Below, in pieces: positions 1 through 9,687 of a DNA stretch of 64,000 nucleotides; positions within the stretch are counted from its first letter, which is position 1; every line of letters begins with the position of its first letter. The notes beneath the pieces are model-generated. The model did no database searches. It saw nothing but the letters and a program-made list of their open reading frames with translations, and had not been told where the DNA came from. The stretch comes from Watersipora subatra (lineage: Eukaryota; Bryozoa; Gymnolaemata; Cheilostomatida; Watersiporidae): the NCBI RefSeq assembly GCF_963576615.1, contig NC_088711.1:22848182-22912181 (forward strand). Direction: 5' to 3'. A program made the translations under genes and the position numbers.

Positions 1-862
1 GTGATGATGAGGAAGTTGACTAGCACATAAAACCTCTTCATGGTGCTTACCACCGACCAATATCTAAGGTTGGTAATCTTCACCAGACATATATGTGGCT
101 GAACAAAGGAAACCTAACGGCAAATACAGAGTCGCTATTCATGGCAGCCCAGGAGCAAGTGCTCCCAACAAGGCAACTCCAAACAAAAATCTATCACACT
201 AGAGACGACCCTAGATGCAGACTGTGCAAAAATGCACCTGAGACCATCCAACACATCATCAGTGGATGCAAGCAGCTAGCAGGAAACGCATACACTAAGC
301 GGCATAATCATGTTGCAAGTGTTGTGTATAGAAGTCTATGTGATGAGTATGGCCTTAATAAACCACAACACTGGTGAGAAGCTCTTGGTAAGGTCAATGA
401 AAACGACCGCGCTAAGATCATTTGGGAGTTCTACATCTGGATGGACAAGCATGTCCTAACAAACCAGCCAGATATAGTGGTGATGGACAAGGAGAACAAG
501 AAGGCTACTATAATAGATATAGCAGTACCCAATGACTACAATATAGCCAGCAAGAAAAAGAAAAGGTAGAGAAATACCTCCCTCTTGGAGAAGAGATTGA
601 AAAATGCTGGGATGTAAGAACAACTGTAATTCCAGTAGTCATTGGGGCACTGGACGCAATAACACTGGCGCATAATATGTGACTTGCCCAGATACCGACA
701 ACAATCAACTCAGGTGAGTTGCAAAAAAGTGCGCTATTGGGAACAGCTAAGATCTTGAGGCGATTGCTCAAACTCTCAGGTCTCTGGTAGGAGACCCGAG
801 TTAGAGCAGAAATTCCTACCCATATGGGTTAGCCGGGGCGAGGAAACAATTTTCTATATATA
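1..862 (+). pseudogene. LINE 3' end (R2/R4/NeSL-like): zinc knuckle and restriction-like endonuclease
   Basis: This is the C-terminal end of a site-specific-type non-LTR retrotransposon protein, cut by the window start. From 93 the frame encodes a CCHC knuckle (CRLCKNAPETIQHIISGC, spacing C-x2-C-x8-H-x4-C). It is followed by a PD-(D/E)xK-type endonuclease core (QPDIVV... then ATIIDIAVPND near 465-535) and ends in the family tail LGTAKILRRLLKL...LW with stop TAG at 788-790. Three lesions are visible: TGA at 375-377 where the family has Trp, a one-base frameshift near 560, and TGA near 680. The 3' UTR runs to the TATATA at 855-862, where the Helitron end begins. A second copy of the family lies at about 55.37-57.56 kb on the minus strand. 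The family call rests on remembered similarity to Dong/R4/NeSL-type proteins. Confidence 0.82.
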
Positions 863-1695
863 CTAGCTGCATTACCCGTCAACGGGATCAGATTCTTGTA
901 CAGCAAGAGGTTTATTGAGAGTTGTCTTTCATACTGTAAAACAACTCCAACTATGCAGTCTACTGAAATTGTTGGGCCGATCAGACAGCATACGCAGTCA
1001 TACATGTCAATCATTTTGGGGAGAACAAAGGAACTCTGCAATGTGTTTTACAGCTAGTCTACAATGCATCAGTCTCAAACCACTAAAATGGGAGTTGTCC
1101 TATTTTGTACAGAGAACTGATAATTAAATTGACATTGCTAGGCGAACTGAAATTGTTCAAACTGGCAGTATTGAAAAATTGTGCGTGTTGTAAGAAATTC
1201 TACAAAATATTTTGCTATTGCACTGCTGAGCTATCGCCAGCATTTATTGAATGAAGACATCTACACGCACTATACATGACTTCTACAGTTCTACATCGAA
1301 TGGAGACTTCTAACACTAATCATGGCTTACCAGTTCTTCGCCTATTATAGCCTGTGTTTTGACATGGTATATACAAACAGTGCTGCAGTAATGTGGTTGT
1401 GTTAATAAAATTTATCAGTAAAATTTACATGTATAACAGGACAGACAGTACGATGTCAAGGCAGATACAGCATTAGCACCTTACAATAATAAAACAACGC
1501 CAACATGATAGCCTTTTTATGAGACACAATAAGGAAAACAAATGCATGAAAATATATATATACTGAGAAACATGCTAGAAAATGCTGCATGTGGATAATA
1601 AGTAGGTATAGCAGTACATGAAGAACATAGCATGACACAATAACAGTATAATGTTAATTTAATGCAAGCATGACATAACAATAAGACAATGTTAA

Positions 1696-4230
1696 TCAAC
1701 GCAACACTTGTGGATAGACAACATTTTTGGTTTTTCTGTCGGGTGTATGAATATACAGTTTTCGGCTTGTGCCTACTTTTGAGCAGGCAACGTACAGCTG
1801 GCCATGGCTAAAGCAGGGGGACAGTAAGTCGATACCAGCTACTTTGAGAGACTGACCTTGCGACTTGTTGATGGTCATAGCGAAGCAGACTCTGATGGGG
1901 AACTGAATCCTTTTAAATTCAAATGGTAGATCGGTTGGAATAATTGGGATCCTTGGAATAAAAACGTATTCTCCTCTACCAGATGCTGAAATGATTTTGG
2001 CCTGAATTACGTGCGAAAACATTTGCGCAACAATTAGCCGAGTGCCATTACATAACTTTGGAGGATTGAGGTTGCGAAGAAGCATGATCGGTGTTCCTAT
2101 CTTTAGCTGCAATTTGTGAGCAGGAAGTCCGGGCAAGTCCAGTGAGTTTAAGAATTCCACAGGATATTCTACAGCAGCGTCATCAGTCAACGACGTATCA
2201 ACAGAAGTGAAGGTTTTTGAATTGCCAGGTAGTTGGGCTAAAAGCTGTGAGTTTATGGCAGCAGCTGCATCATTCCGGGGGCAAAGAATAGCTCGCTCAG
2301 ATAACCAATAAACATCTTGGAACCTCTGTCGCAGATTAGGGTAGACGTTCTCCTGAAGTTCTTCGGTTGAATCCACAAAAGTGCCGTAGCCATCAAGTGA
2401 CACCAAACCATCCTCAGCACTGACTGGCAAACGCCCTTCACCAATACGCAGCAGTCCAGCAGCGAAATGTGCACTCGTTTCGTCGCCAAGAATAGCGGCA
2501 CGCATGTTTCTTGTCAAATGCAGCTGCACAACAGACGGCCACAAAAATGATGCTTTGATACATACATTTATCTCATCAGCGGGTGTGCCTCTTTGTATGA
2601 CAGGCAACGTTTGGCAAAAATCTCCAGAAAGTAAAAGAGTTACCCCACCGAAAAGTCTATTATTTTCACGCAAGTCCTTTAGTGTAAGATTTAGAGCTTC
2701 AAATGCGAGCTTGTGCGACATTGTGCACTCATCCCACACAATAAGAACGCATCGTTGCAGAAGTTGGGCAGTTCCGCTGTTCTTTTTGATATTGCACACA
2801 GGATTCTCAGTTCTGGCCAAATTAAGAGGCAGTTTCAGTGCTGAATGCACAGTGCGGCTACCAGGGAGTAAGGTAGCTGCAATACCAGATGAAGCTACAG
2901 CCAAAGCAATTTTTCCAGACTCTCGTACTTTCGCCAATATAAGATTAGTGACGAAGGTTTTGCCGGTCCCACCTGGTGCGTGAAGAAACACCACACCGCC
3001 ACTGTTTTGTTCAATTTTCTCCAAAACCGTGTTATATGCAGCTCTTTGCTCTTCCAGCAGCAGCGGTTCATTGGTTTCAACATGGCAACGAAGCTCTTCA
3101 CGGTCATACGCTGTTTCGCGTAATATTTCCCTGCAAACAACAGGTTGCTCCACTCTAACAGGCCTGGGAAGTCCATAAACTGAGAGGTTGTTGTTTGTGA
3201 CCTCGAGCACTTGGTCCTCGATAAATATAAGAGCAATATTGAACATTCTATCTGTAAACTGCAGTTGTTGATCCTGAAGCAGTTGTCGCTCATGAAACAG
3301 GATGTCTTCAGCCAAATGTTCCTTAAACTCTTCCCACAGCTGAAGAAGGTGAGAAAGCTGGCAGGTGCTTAACATAATAGCAAACAACTTGCGCATTTGG
3401 GCAGGTGACCGTACAGTTGCAGCTTCTTCCAAGGCCTCCCTCCACTGTGCATCATCTTCCAATAGCCCCAAACGCCTGCATGCTTCATGGAAAGTAGCAC
3501 AGACATGACCTTCAACAGTTCTTAAATGCTGAAAGGACATTGGGCCAACCACGTGATGTAGCATGATTCGAAGAAAGAAACATTCACGATTGTTGTGGTG
3601 AACAGTGTATACTCGTGCTAGGGCATCAGTTTGATATATGCCAAGATGATCAGGCACTGCAGCTCCATGAACTCGTCTCTTCCAGCATTTTGTGGATGCG
3701 TCAAAGGTGTAATAGGCTGGCAATTGGCAGTACAGAATCGTCCTGGCAAAATCATCAAGTGTACAAAGCTTGAAAAAGGCTGTAAGGGTAGTGTCACGTG
3801 GTTCTTGAAGTTGTTGCTGAAGATTTGCTTCAGTGAAATACACTCTCTGGCCATTCTCAAGATGGACACTCAGATGCTGAACAGTCAGGTGTCGTGCATG
3901 AATGGGGAGACTGAAGATGCGCCACATCGCTTCATTTGCACTGATGTACCTTCCACTCTCATAGCGAGCTACTTCATCAACCTGTGCTCCATCTCTTTCC
4001 AAGCCAAACACTGCTTGATCACTACCCTTGTTGACATATTTGCAAATGTATTTGATGGACTTCACTGAGTTGCAAAATTTGACATTGATGTGCGCATTGA
4101 ATACTTTGGACAGCAAAGGGCAGTAAGGCACTATCCATCTATTGTCCAAAGTGATGTCGTAGGCCTCTCCAACAGCTTGCAATGTGTGTTGTTTGGTGAA
4201 ACCTCCATCATCAGCGGAACGATGGCACAT
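1696..4230 (-). CDS. Helitron Rep C-terminal part (Y2 motif) plus complete PIF1-like helicase
   Basis: This is an intact 844-codon frame, the 3' part of the Helitron Rep-helicase gene. Near its start the Rep tyrosine motif is visible (KYICKYVNKGSD, residues about 59-70), which carries the two Tyr that nick and join DNA in rolling-circle transposition. The PIF1 superfamily 1 helicase follows: Walker A HAPGGTGKT, Walker B VWDECTMSHK, GDFCQTLPV, the TRNMRA motif, TINKSQGQSLKVAGIDL and the C-terminal HGQLYVACSKVGT. All helicase motifs look catalytically sound. The printed start at 4230 lies inside a fold-back duplication and is not the native start, because the real protein begins near 6539. A 45-residue remnant of the same C-terminus is at 19,821-19,958. 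Confidence 0.9.
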   Translation of the reverse strand: MCHRSADDGGFTKQHTLQAVGEAYDITLDNRWIVPYCPLLSKVFNAHINVKFCNSVKSIKYICKYVNKGSDQAVFGLERDGAQVDEVARYESGRYISANEAMWRIFSLPIHARHLTVQHLSVHLENGQRVYFTEANLQQQLQEPRDTTLTAFFKLCTLDDFARTILYCQLPAYYTFDASTKCWKRRVHGAAVPDHLGIYQTDALARVYTVHHNNRECFFLRIMLHHVVGPMSFQHLRTVEGHVCATFHEACRRLGLLEDDAQWREALEEAATVRSPAQMRKLFAIMLSTCQLSHLLQLWEEFKEHLAEDILFHERQLLQDQQLQFTDRMFNIALIFIEDQVLEVTNNNLSVYGLPRPVRVEQPVVCREILRETAYDREELRCHVETNEPLLLEEQRAAYNTVLEKIEQNSGGVVFLHAPGGTGKTFVTNLILAKVRESGKIALAVASSGIAATLLPGSRTVHSALKLPLNLARTENPVCNIKKNSGTAQLLQRCVLIVWDECTMSHKLAFEALNLTLKDLRENNRLFGGVTLLLSGDFCQTLPVIQRGTPADEINVCIKASFLWPSVVQLHLTRNMRAAILGDETSAHFAAGLLRIGEGRLPVSAEDGLVSLDGYGTFVDSTEELQENVYPNLRQRFQDVYWLSERAILCPRNDAAAAINSQLLAQLPGNSKTFTSVDTSLTDDAAVEYPVEFLNSLDLPGLPAHKLQLKIGTPIMLLRNLNPPKLCNGTRLIVAQMFSHVIQAKIISASGRGEYVFIPRIPIIPTDLPFEFKRIQFPIRVCFAMTINKSQGQSLKVAGIDLLSPCFSHGQLYVACSKVGTSRKLYIHTPDRKTKNVVYPQVLR

Positions 4231-4380
4231 GTACCAAGAAGTACCCTAAGGCTCTCATTAAAGACACAGTTACTGGCATAGATGGGTATTCATTGTATAA
4301 AGATACAATGAATACCCATCTATGCCAGTAACTGTGTCTTTAATGAGAGCCTTAGGGTACTTCTTGGTACATGTGCCATC
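4221..4380. repeat. Perfect 77-bp fold-back inverted duplication inside the Helitron gene
   Basis: Positions 4221-4297 and 4304-4380 are exact reverse complements around a six-base spacer. The right arm carries normal Rep coding sequence in the minus frame (KYPKALIKDTVTGIDGY). The left arm is its inverted copy, placed just before the codons for RSADDGG that should follow. This is a local template-switch or snap-back duplication that breaks the gene. A library or assembly artefact is possible, though such artefacts are usually much longer. Confidence 0.9.
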
Positions 4381-4383
4381 TTT

Positions 4384-6539
4384 CATGCAGGGTGAACCGG
4401 GGTTTACCTGGCCACATGGACCATGTACCATGTGCTTGGTGACAATTTCAAATAGCTGGGGTCTTCCACTCGATTTGGTATTTCTGCAGAAATGACACAA
4501 TCAACCTGTTCTGGCCTGATGCGATCGCATAACCAAATTAGAATGTGTGCATGAGGGAGTCCACGTTTTTGCCATTCAATGGTGTACATATGGCATTGCA
4601 CAGCGCCAAATATTGCACCGGTGGTGATGTAATCCATTAGTTGCTTTAGTTTTAGGTGAAATACTCTTGCAACCACATCGTGTCTGTCATAGCTTTGCTG
4701 ACCAGGCAGCAATTCATTGGAAATCTCATCCCATTTGCTGTTGCAGGTAAATGTGATGAAGAGGTCTGGTCTGCCGTAATGTCGCACATATGTCATGGCA
4801 TCCTGCATACGCTCATGCATGTAGCGTGGGCCACCAGTAAAAGACGAAGGTAAAATCACCACGTTACCTAGTTGGTTTGCATTGCGATCATCAGCCACTG
4901 CATCACGCAGGTGGATGTAGTCATCAGCTCTTAGCCGTGTCTGATGGTGGCGGATAAAGCTAAGTCTTTCAGTTTCAATTTTAGCGTACATATCAACTGC
5001 AAACTTCAAAAACAGCTTTCGGCACCTGTGAATGTAGTTGAAGCTACCATCACGAACCATCAGCCTGCTAGCATAAAAATCCATAGCAGAAACTTTTCGT
5101 GTACCTGGCTCTCCTGTGCGAATGTCAGTCTGTCGCAGCTGAAAGTTGTAGCCATCGTCACCTCGCCAGAAAATGAGTGGATACTGCAGGGTGTCATATG
5201 CTCTGTGCGTCTCAGATATCCTCTGCAGTTCATTGCTGCGTAACTGCAGAACAATATCCCGCCTTTCAAACTGCTGTCCAACTATTTGAATGGCAACTTC
5301 ATCTATGACAGGAGCATTGAATCTTTTTTCATGCTCTCCAACAGGGTGTTTGTCAGCATGAATGACAATTCGCAAGTCATCCGTGTTTTCAGGCAGCCTC
5401 TCCCGAGCAGTTTTGAAATCACGCACATATTTATTTTGCTCGTGTAGAACATCCTGCAGCTCACGGATTACGTTTAATCGCACTCCTTCAACAATACCAC
5501 GCCGACGTTCTGCCTCTGCCTGCTGGTCACCCATGAAATAGATTTGCAGGAACTGTGGTTGCTCACCCGGTATCGGAAGCAAGGATCCAATCAAATGGTA
5601 GATTTGACCCTGAACCTTGAAATTTGGGTTAAATCCAGGCTCATCAATGGTTTTAGCTCCAAATGATGTCATTTGAAAACAGCTGTTATATTTTCGTATA
5701 TTCCCAAAAAAATGTTCAGAATCAGGATTTGCGCCTTGGAATAGGCGAGTCAATACAGGTGGAATATCCTCAGAGAATGGTCGTAGGCGAACTTTCCCAT
5801 TGTTGCAACAAATGCCTGGCCTTTCGTCTTTCCAGTGTAAGGCATTACATCTGGAACACTTTTTAGACATTCGTCCCATAAAAAATTTCTGATGGGCCCT
5901 ATACTGTGTTACAGGATTGTAGTCAAGTGCGAAGTTTTCTGCCCATGCACGGCGCCTGGTAAGTTGTGGCGGCCAAGCAGCTGCTGTAGTTAGTGTATCT
6001 TGCCGTGGGAGTCGCTGCTGGGTCGGCTCAGCAGTCTCTGCACTTCTAGCAGCTGCAGCATCTATGCCGGCCTGCTCTCGATGTACCTGTGTTTGTTCAG
6101 CGGTTTCTGCTGTTCTAGCAGCTGCTATTCTGTTTCGTTGTAGGCGTAGCTGTGTTTGCTCTGCAGTTTCCGCACTTCTAGCAGATGCAGTAGCTATTCT
6201 GTCTTATTGTAGGCGTAGCTGTGTTTGCTCTGCCGTTTCTGCACTTCTAGCAGCTGCAGTAGCAGTTCTGTTTTGTTGTAGGCGTAGCTGTGTTAGCTCT
6301 GCAGTTTCTGCACTTCTAGCAGCTGCAATAGCAGTTCTGTTTCGTTGTAGGTGCAGCTGTGTTTGTTCTGCAGTTTCTGCACTTCTAGCAGCTGCAGTAG
6401 CAGTTCTGTTTCGTTGTAGGCGTAGCTGTGTTTGCTCTGCAGTTTCTGCTCGTCTAGCTGCTGCTTTGCGAATTCGGTCTCTTTCTCTACGGGAATCAAT
6501 CTGTTCTTGCGTTTGGGCAGTAGGCTTTTTGGAAGGCAT
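4384..6539 (-). pseudogene. Helitron Rep N-terminal part with HUH nuclease motif, interrupted
   Basis: The frame starts at ATG 6539-6537 (MPSKKPTAQTQEQ). It has about seven 20-22-residue Arg/Glu/Ala/Gln-rich repeats (RSAETAEQTQLRLQRNRTAT type), likely a coiled coil as in many Helitron proteins. An in-frame TAA near 6201-6203 sits inside repeat five. The frame is then open through a CxxC-rich segment (CSRCNALHW...ICCNN) and the Helitron_like_N region, with FITFTCNSKWDEI and the HUH motif in EWQKRGLPHAHIL (about 4540-4600). A one-base frameshift near 4462 separates it from the continuation LFEIVTKHMVHGPCG. It was once contiguous with the helicase half. With one stop, one frameshift and the fold-back at 4221-4380, it cannot make a full protein as it stands. 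Confidence 0.85.
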
Positions 6540-6642
6540 TGTACTGCTTCAAGCGTTTCTAAAAGTGAATAAGATGGTGTGCTTTTTTGTAATATACGCT
6601 GCTCGCTTTCTTCTCACCGACGCCCATCGCAATACTCGGAGT

Positions 6643-7002
6643 GCCCGTGCAAGTTCTGTAGTAGCTGTAGTTCTGTAGTACTCGTAGCTAGAAAAAAAAG
6701 TAAAAGTAAGTCAGCTGCGGAAGGTAATGAACATGTTTACTACCACGAACAGTGGCAAATCCAACGTTTTCAAGTAGTGGATGTGTGGCAATTCATAGAC
6801 AATACAACATGGAATGAGAAGTGTTTACCTTTTTGAAGTAAAAATTTAGTAGGTAAAATGCAGTAGCAGTACCCGTGCAAGTTCTGTAGTAGCCGTAGTT
6901 CTGCAGTACTCGTAGCTGGAAAATAAGTAAAAATAATTCAGCTGCGGAAGGAAATGAACATGTTTACTATCACAAACAGTGGCAAATCCAACGTTTTCAA
7001 CC
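6643..7002 (-). repeat. Tandem duplication in the Helitron leader
   Basis: The segment from CCCGTGCAAGTTCTGTAGTA to the stretch ending CCAACGTTTTCAA occurs at about 6643-6773 and again, diverged by small indels, at about 6868-7002. Helitron copy 2 has it once (about 19,620-19,790 in inverse orientation), so the duplication is private to copy 1. It complicates placing the 5' end of the element. Confidence 0.75.
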
Positions 7003-7015
7003 CTTTCAGTGAAGT

Positions 7016-7837
7016 AGACTCATTTATGCGTGTTCTAAGGTCGACCCCCGTAGACGCATATTTGCGACTTTCCCAGCAATTTTATTATTCGTTGATAACA
7101 TAACCAACGATCTTTATGACTTTTATGGTAGTGACAGTGTTGTCCTAAGATGGCTCTATAAAATTAGCCTAAAATTTAATGTTAAATTTTTGTTTGAGAA
7201 TTGCCAACTTAAAAACGAACCTTTTTTGTGCGAGTTCATTAATTGCGTCCGAGTTAAAAAACAAATAACTATTTATGTTGATAGCCGATGATATGATAGC
7301 CGATTCTGATTTTTGTGATTACACAGATAATTAAAATGCACAATGTATAGGTACAACAAATTTTTTGCATAGCAGTGCTTGTTAACATGTTGGCAAAATC
7401 TACGATATTGTTATAGCTCCTTTTACTGGTTTTATAACTAAGGCAATGCTATAACAACAGTATACCAAACTTAGCGTAGCTATCTCAATCAATCACGATT
7501 ACTGATAAATGCAATAATTCAAAGTACCTTGAGTTCAAATTTTCTATAATTCAAAAAGCGTTATTGAGTTGATCTCGATCCCAGTGCGTCCACCGCTTTG
7601 GAAGTCCAAACTCCAAAAGAATACCTTTTTGTCCTCCGAATCTCCCACCTCAGGTTAGTTAGAGACACCCTGCCAGCGTGTAACAATCTTATTGGATCTT
7701 TCCTTAAACCTGGAAGTTCTAGCCTGAGACGCAATAGTAGAAAAGATGTTGAGTTAGACTGACGATGTCGTTTGGTAGAATATCAAGATTCTAGACTACC
7801 TCCGCTTTCTAATTTTAGCTAGATTACGCAGTTCATG
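7016..7837. other. No gene seen: unassigned AT-rich DNA between Helitron leader and inverted arm
   Basis: I see no supported frame here. The only local structures are a short dyad (ATGCGT...ACGCAT near 7026-7060) and a start reading CCCTTTCAGTG at 7003 that loosely recalls a DNA-transposon end. The counterpart on the right side is only about 30-40 bp, so this is either an insertion here or a deletion there. Confidence 0.5.
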
Positions 7838-8316
7838 ACCTTCCCAGTACAGGTTGGCAGTAAATATTAATTAGATGTAATTTACTACTCATTAATTTAT
7901 TTATGGTGTAGTAAATTTTATTTAATTCACTGCTAATATTTACTACTAATTTAATTTTACTACTTACTCATATTAATTAAGTTTGCTTCGTACGACCGAA
8001 TCGAAAAAGGAAAGACCGCTCTATAATCTATCGCATCACCAATATTCGGAAGTTATCGGTAACTCAACATATTGAGAAAACAACTCCTAAAGATACAATA
8101 TTAGCATATCAGTATTTATCGTTCATCTCTACGATGGATAGGTTATGTATAGTAGAGGCATGTACTAACCGGAGAATCCCGTTAACGCACCCTAGATACC
8201 TAGTAGCGGCTAATAGTCGGAAAAGTACGGTACTCTATAAGGCGGACAATAGTAGTATAGTGAGAGCAGATCTACACACACTAGGCGGAGCTTAGGGAGC
8301 AGGAAGTGACATCACA

Positions 8317-8727
8317 TCAGGATCTGTTTGATTGACAGTTGGGGGGCGGAGCTAGGCGGTGTTGAGTCATGGTGTGAGTCATGGCGATCTGTGTGATTCG
8401 TGGTGCGAGTGAGTAATGGTGTGAGTTGGTTGGTGACGTCGCGGTGGTGGTGTCGGTGGCCGAGTGGTGAGTCGGGCCGCGAGACGATTCGCGGTTGTAT
8501 TTGGGATTATCGGATTTCGTTGGCGTCCGGTAGAGGTCGCTCTTCCGTGCCGTTTCGGGGATTGACGGAGAGCTCGGTGGCGACGGGTTGACGGACGGTG
8601 GCGGATGGATTTCGAGATCGTCGGAGCTTGTATGTATTTTCTTTTTTCCGATCCCGAATGAGAATGATGTGTCTGCGAACGAATATTCATTTTGATTGTA
8701 AACTTCATAAATTCTGAAATTATCCAT
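8317..8727 (-). CDS. Ser/Pro/His-rich frame conserved in both arms (left copy)
   Basis: This 136-codon frame starts at ATG 8727-8725 (MDNFRIYEVYNQNE). After about 35 ordinary residues it becomes a low-complexity Ser/Pro/Thr/His-rich tail (HPPPSVNPSPPSSPS and similar), predicted disordered. It is GC-rich in an AT-rich element. The right arm keeps the frame open over its full length with only about two residue changes. A second frame through the same bases (8379-8672, minus) is Arg/Pro/His-rich and is the left twin of alternative terminal exon 3b at 18,488-18,781. I cannot tell from sequence which frame is translated. The product is unrecognised. Confidence 0.45.
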   Translation of the reverse strand: MDNFRIYEVYNQNEYSFADTSFSFGIGKKKIHTSSDDLEIHPPPSVNPSPPSSPSIPETARKSDLYRTPTKSDNPKYNRESSRGPTHHSATDTTTATSPTNSHHYSLAPRITQIAMTHTMTQHRLAPPPNCQSNRS

Positions 8728-8835
8728 CGCTGTTATGGTTCCACTACTTTTTTAAAGATAATGTATAAATTGATGAAGTATTATTAGTTAGTGTTGATTG
8801 TTACTGGAGCTTCTGAGGAGTCAACTTCCAATAGT

Positions 8836-9414
8836 ATGAATATCGACATTATTTCTGAAAGAACTTCCCAATTGAATATGAAACAAAGAGAGTATAGAAG
8901 ACCAACCAAGTCTAGATTGAACAGAACTACGTCATTACGAAGATCATCAAGAAAAAGTTCGGTAGTAAAGCGGTTAATCGAATCCAAGGAAAATTATATG
9001 GAAGGAGATGAGAAAATTACGCCACCTATTGCAACAGTTTTTAAAACCGAGGAAATGCAAGAACCATGGAAATGGATTGATCTAAAAGTTTTGGATATTC
9101 CAGCTTCGTTAGAAGTAATACAAGCAAATAAGTCTGAAGAAAATGACAATTGTGAGATTGCGTTGCAATTCTTCGTTGAACGTAAGGGAGAGCGTGTGGT
9201 ATTATGTTCGATCATCGAACCTCAAAAGTATAACATTCCCTCATCATTTCAATGGTTGACACCAGCTCTCATGATATTGGATCGAAGTGAGATTTACATG
9301 AACTCTAAGTCTTCATCAGGATTAAAACTTTTCAGAATTGACGGAGCATGCAATCTGAAGGAATTCAGAGAGAAATTAAACAAAGATTATAAACTCTGTA
9401 TATCAAGACAGTAA
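8836..9414 (+). CDS. Unknown 192-aa protein with basic N-terminus, left arm
   Basis: The frame opens at ATG 8836 (MNIDIISERTSQ). Residues about 18-50 are Arg/Lys/Ser-rich (REYRRPTKSRLNR, TSLRRSSRKSSVVKR), resembling a nuclear-localisation or nucleic-acid-binding tail. The remainder is an ordinary folded-looking domain of alternating hydrophobic strands (PWKWIDLKVLDIP, CEIALQFFVERKGERVVLC) ending KLCISRQ. AATAAA follows at 9510-9515. The right arm keeps only the C-terminal codons, minus strand about 18,310-18,415, with a one-base frameshift, so this is the only whole copy. No family is recognised. The strand pattern loosely recalls a nucleoplasmin-like core, but I do not claim it. A virion or core protein of a Polinton-like element is conceivable. 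Confidence 0.5.
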   Translation: MNIDIISERTSQLNMKQREYRRPTKSRLNRTTSLRRSSRKSSVVKRLIESKENYMEGDEKITPPIATVFKTEEMQEPWKWIDLKVLDIPASLEVIQANKSEENDNCEIALQFFVERKGERVVLCSIIEPQKYNIPSSFQWLTPALMILDRSEIYMNSKSSSGLKLFRIDGACNLKEFREKLNKDYKLCISRQ

Positions 9415-9687
9415 TGAGTTAAGGAAATGATATCATGATTAAATTTTATATAGTTTATTTGATGATATATCATAGGAATTTAAACTTACTATCAATGGAT
9501 ATGTTATTGAATAAAAGTTTTGTATATAAAAATGCTAAAACATAATATAAAAAAGACTATTGAATTTCATTCAATCCCAATTTTCTTCTTCTTCTTTCAT
9601 TGTCGAATGAGAATGAACTGTCTACAATCAAAACATACATTATTTTTAGTGAGATATAGTAAAAGTAAGACATACAATCAGATTAGA

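Larger units (their letters stand above)
863..7015 (-). mobile_element. Helitron copy 1, near full length, with degenerate Rep-helicase gene
   Basis: The element reads on the minus strand. Its 3' end has a CCCGT/ACGGG hairpin (about 874-886), eight bases, then CTAG at 866-863 followed by T (TATATA). This is the canonical Helitron terminus, and Helitrons insert between A and T. The Rep-helicase gene lies at 1696-6539. The 5' end is not resolved: an approximately 130-bp segment is present twice in tandem (6643-6773 and 6868-7002), and the left boundary lies at or a little beyond 7015. The last 110 bp of the 3' end and the leader recur in inverse orientation at 19,548-21,125, which defines the family. 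The span 864-1695 between the 3' end and the stop codon holds no gene I can support. Confidence 0.85.

Noticed and set aside
6064..6678. 204-codon Cys/Ser/Val-rich plus-strand frame
   Set aside because: It is antisense to the repeat-rich head of the Helitron protein.
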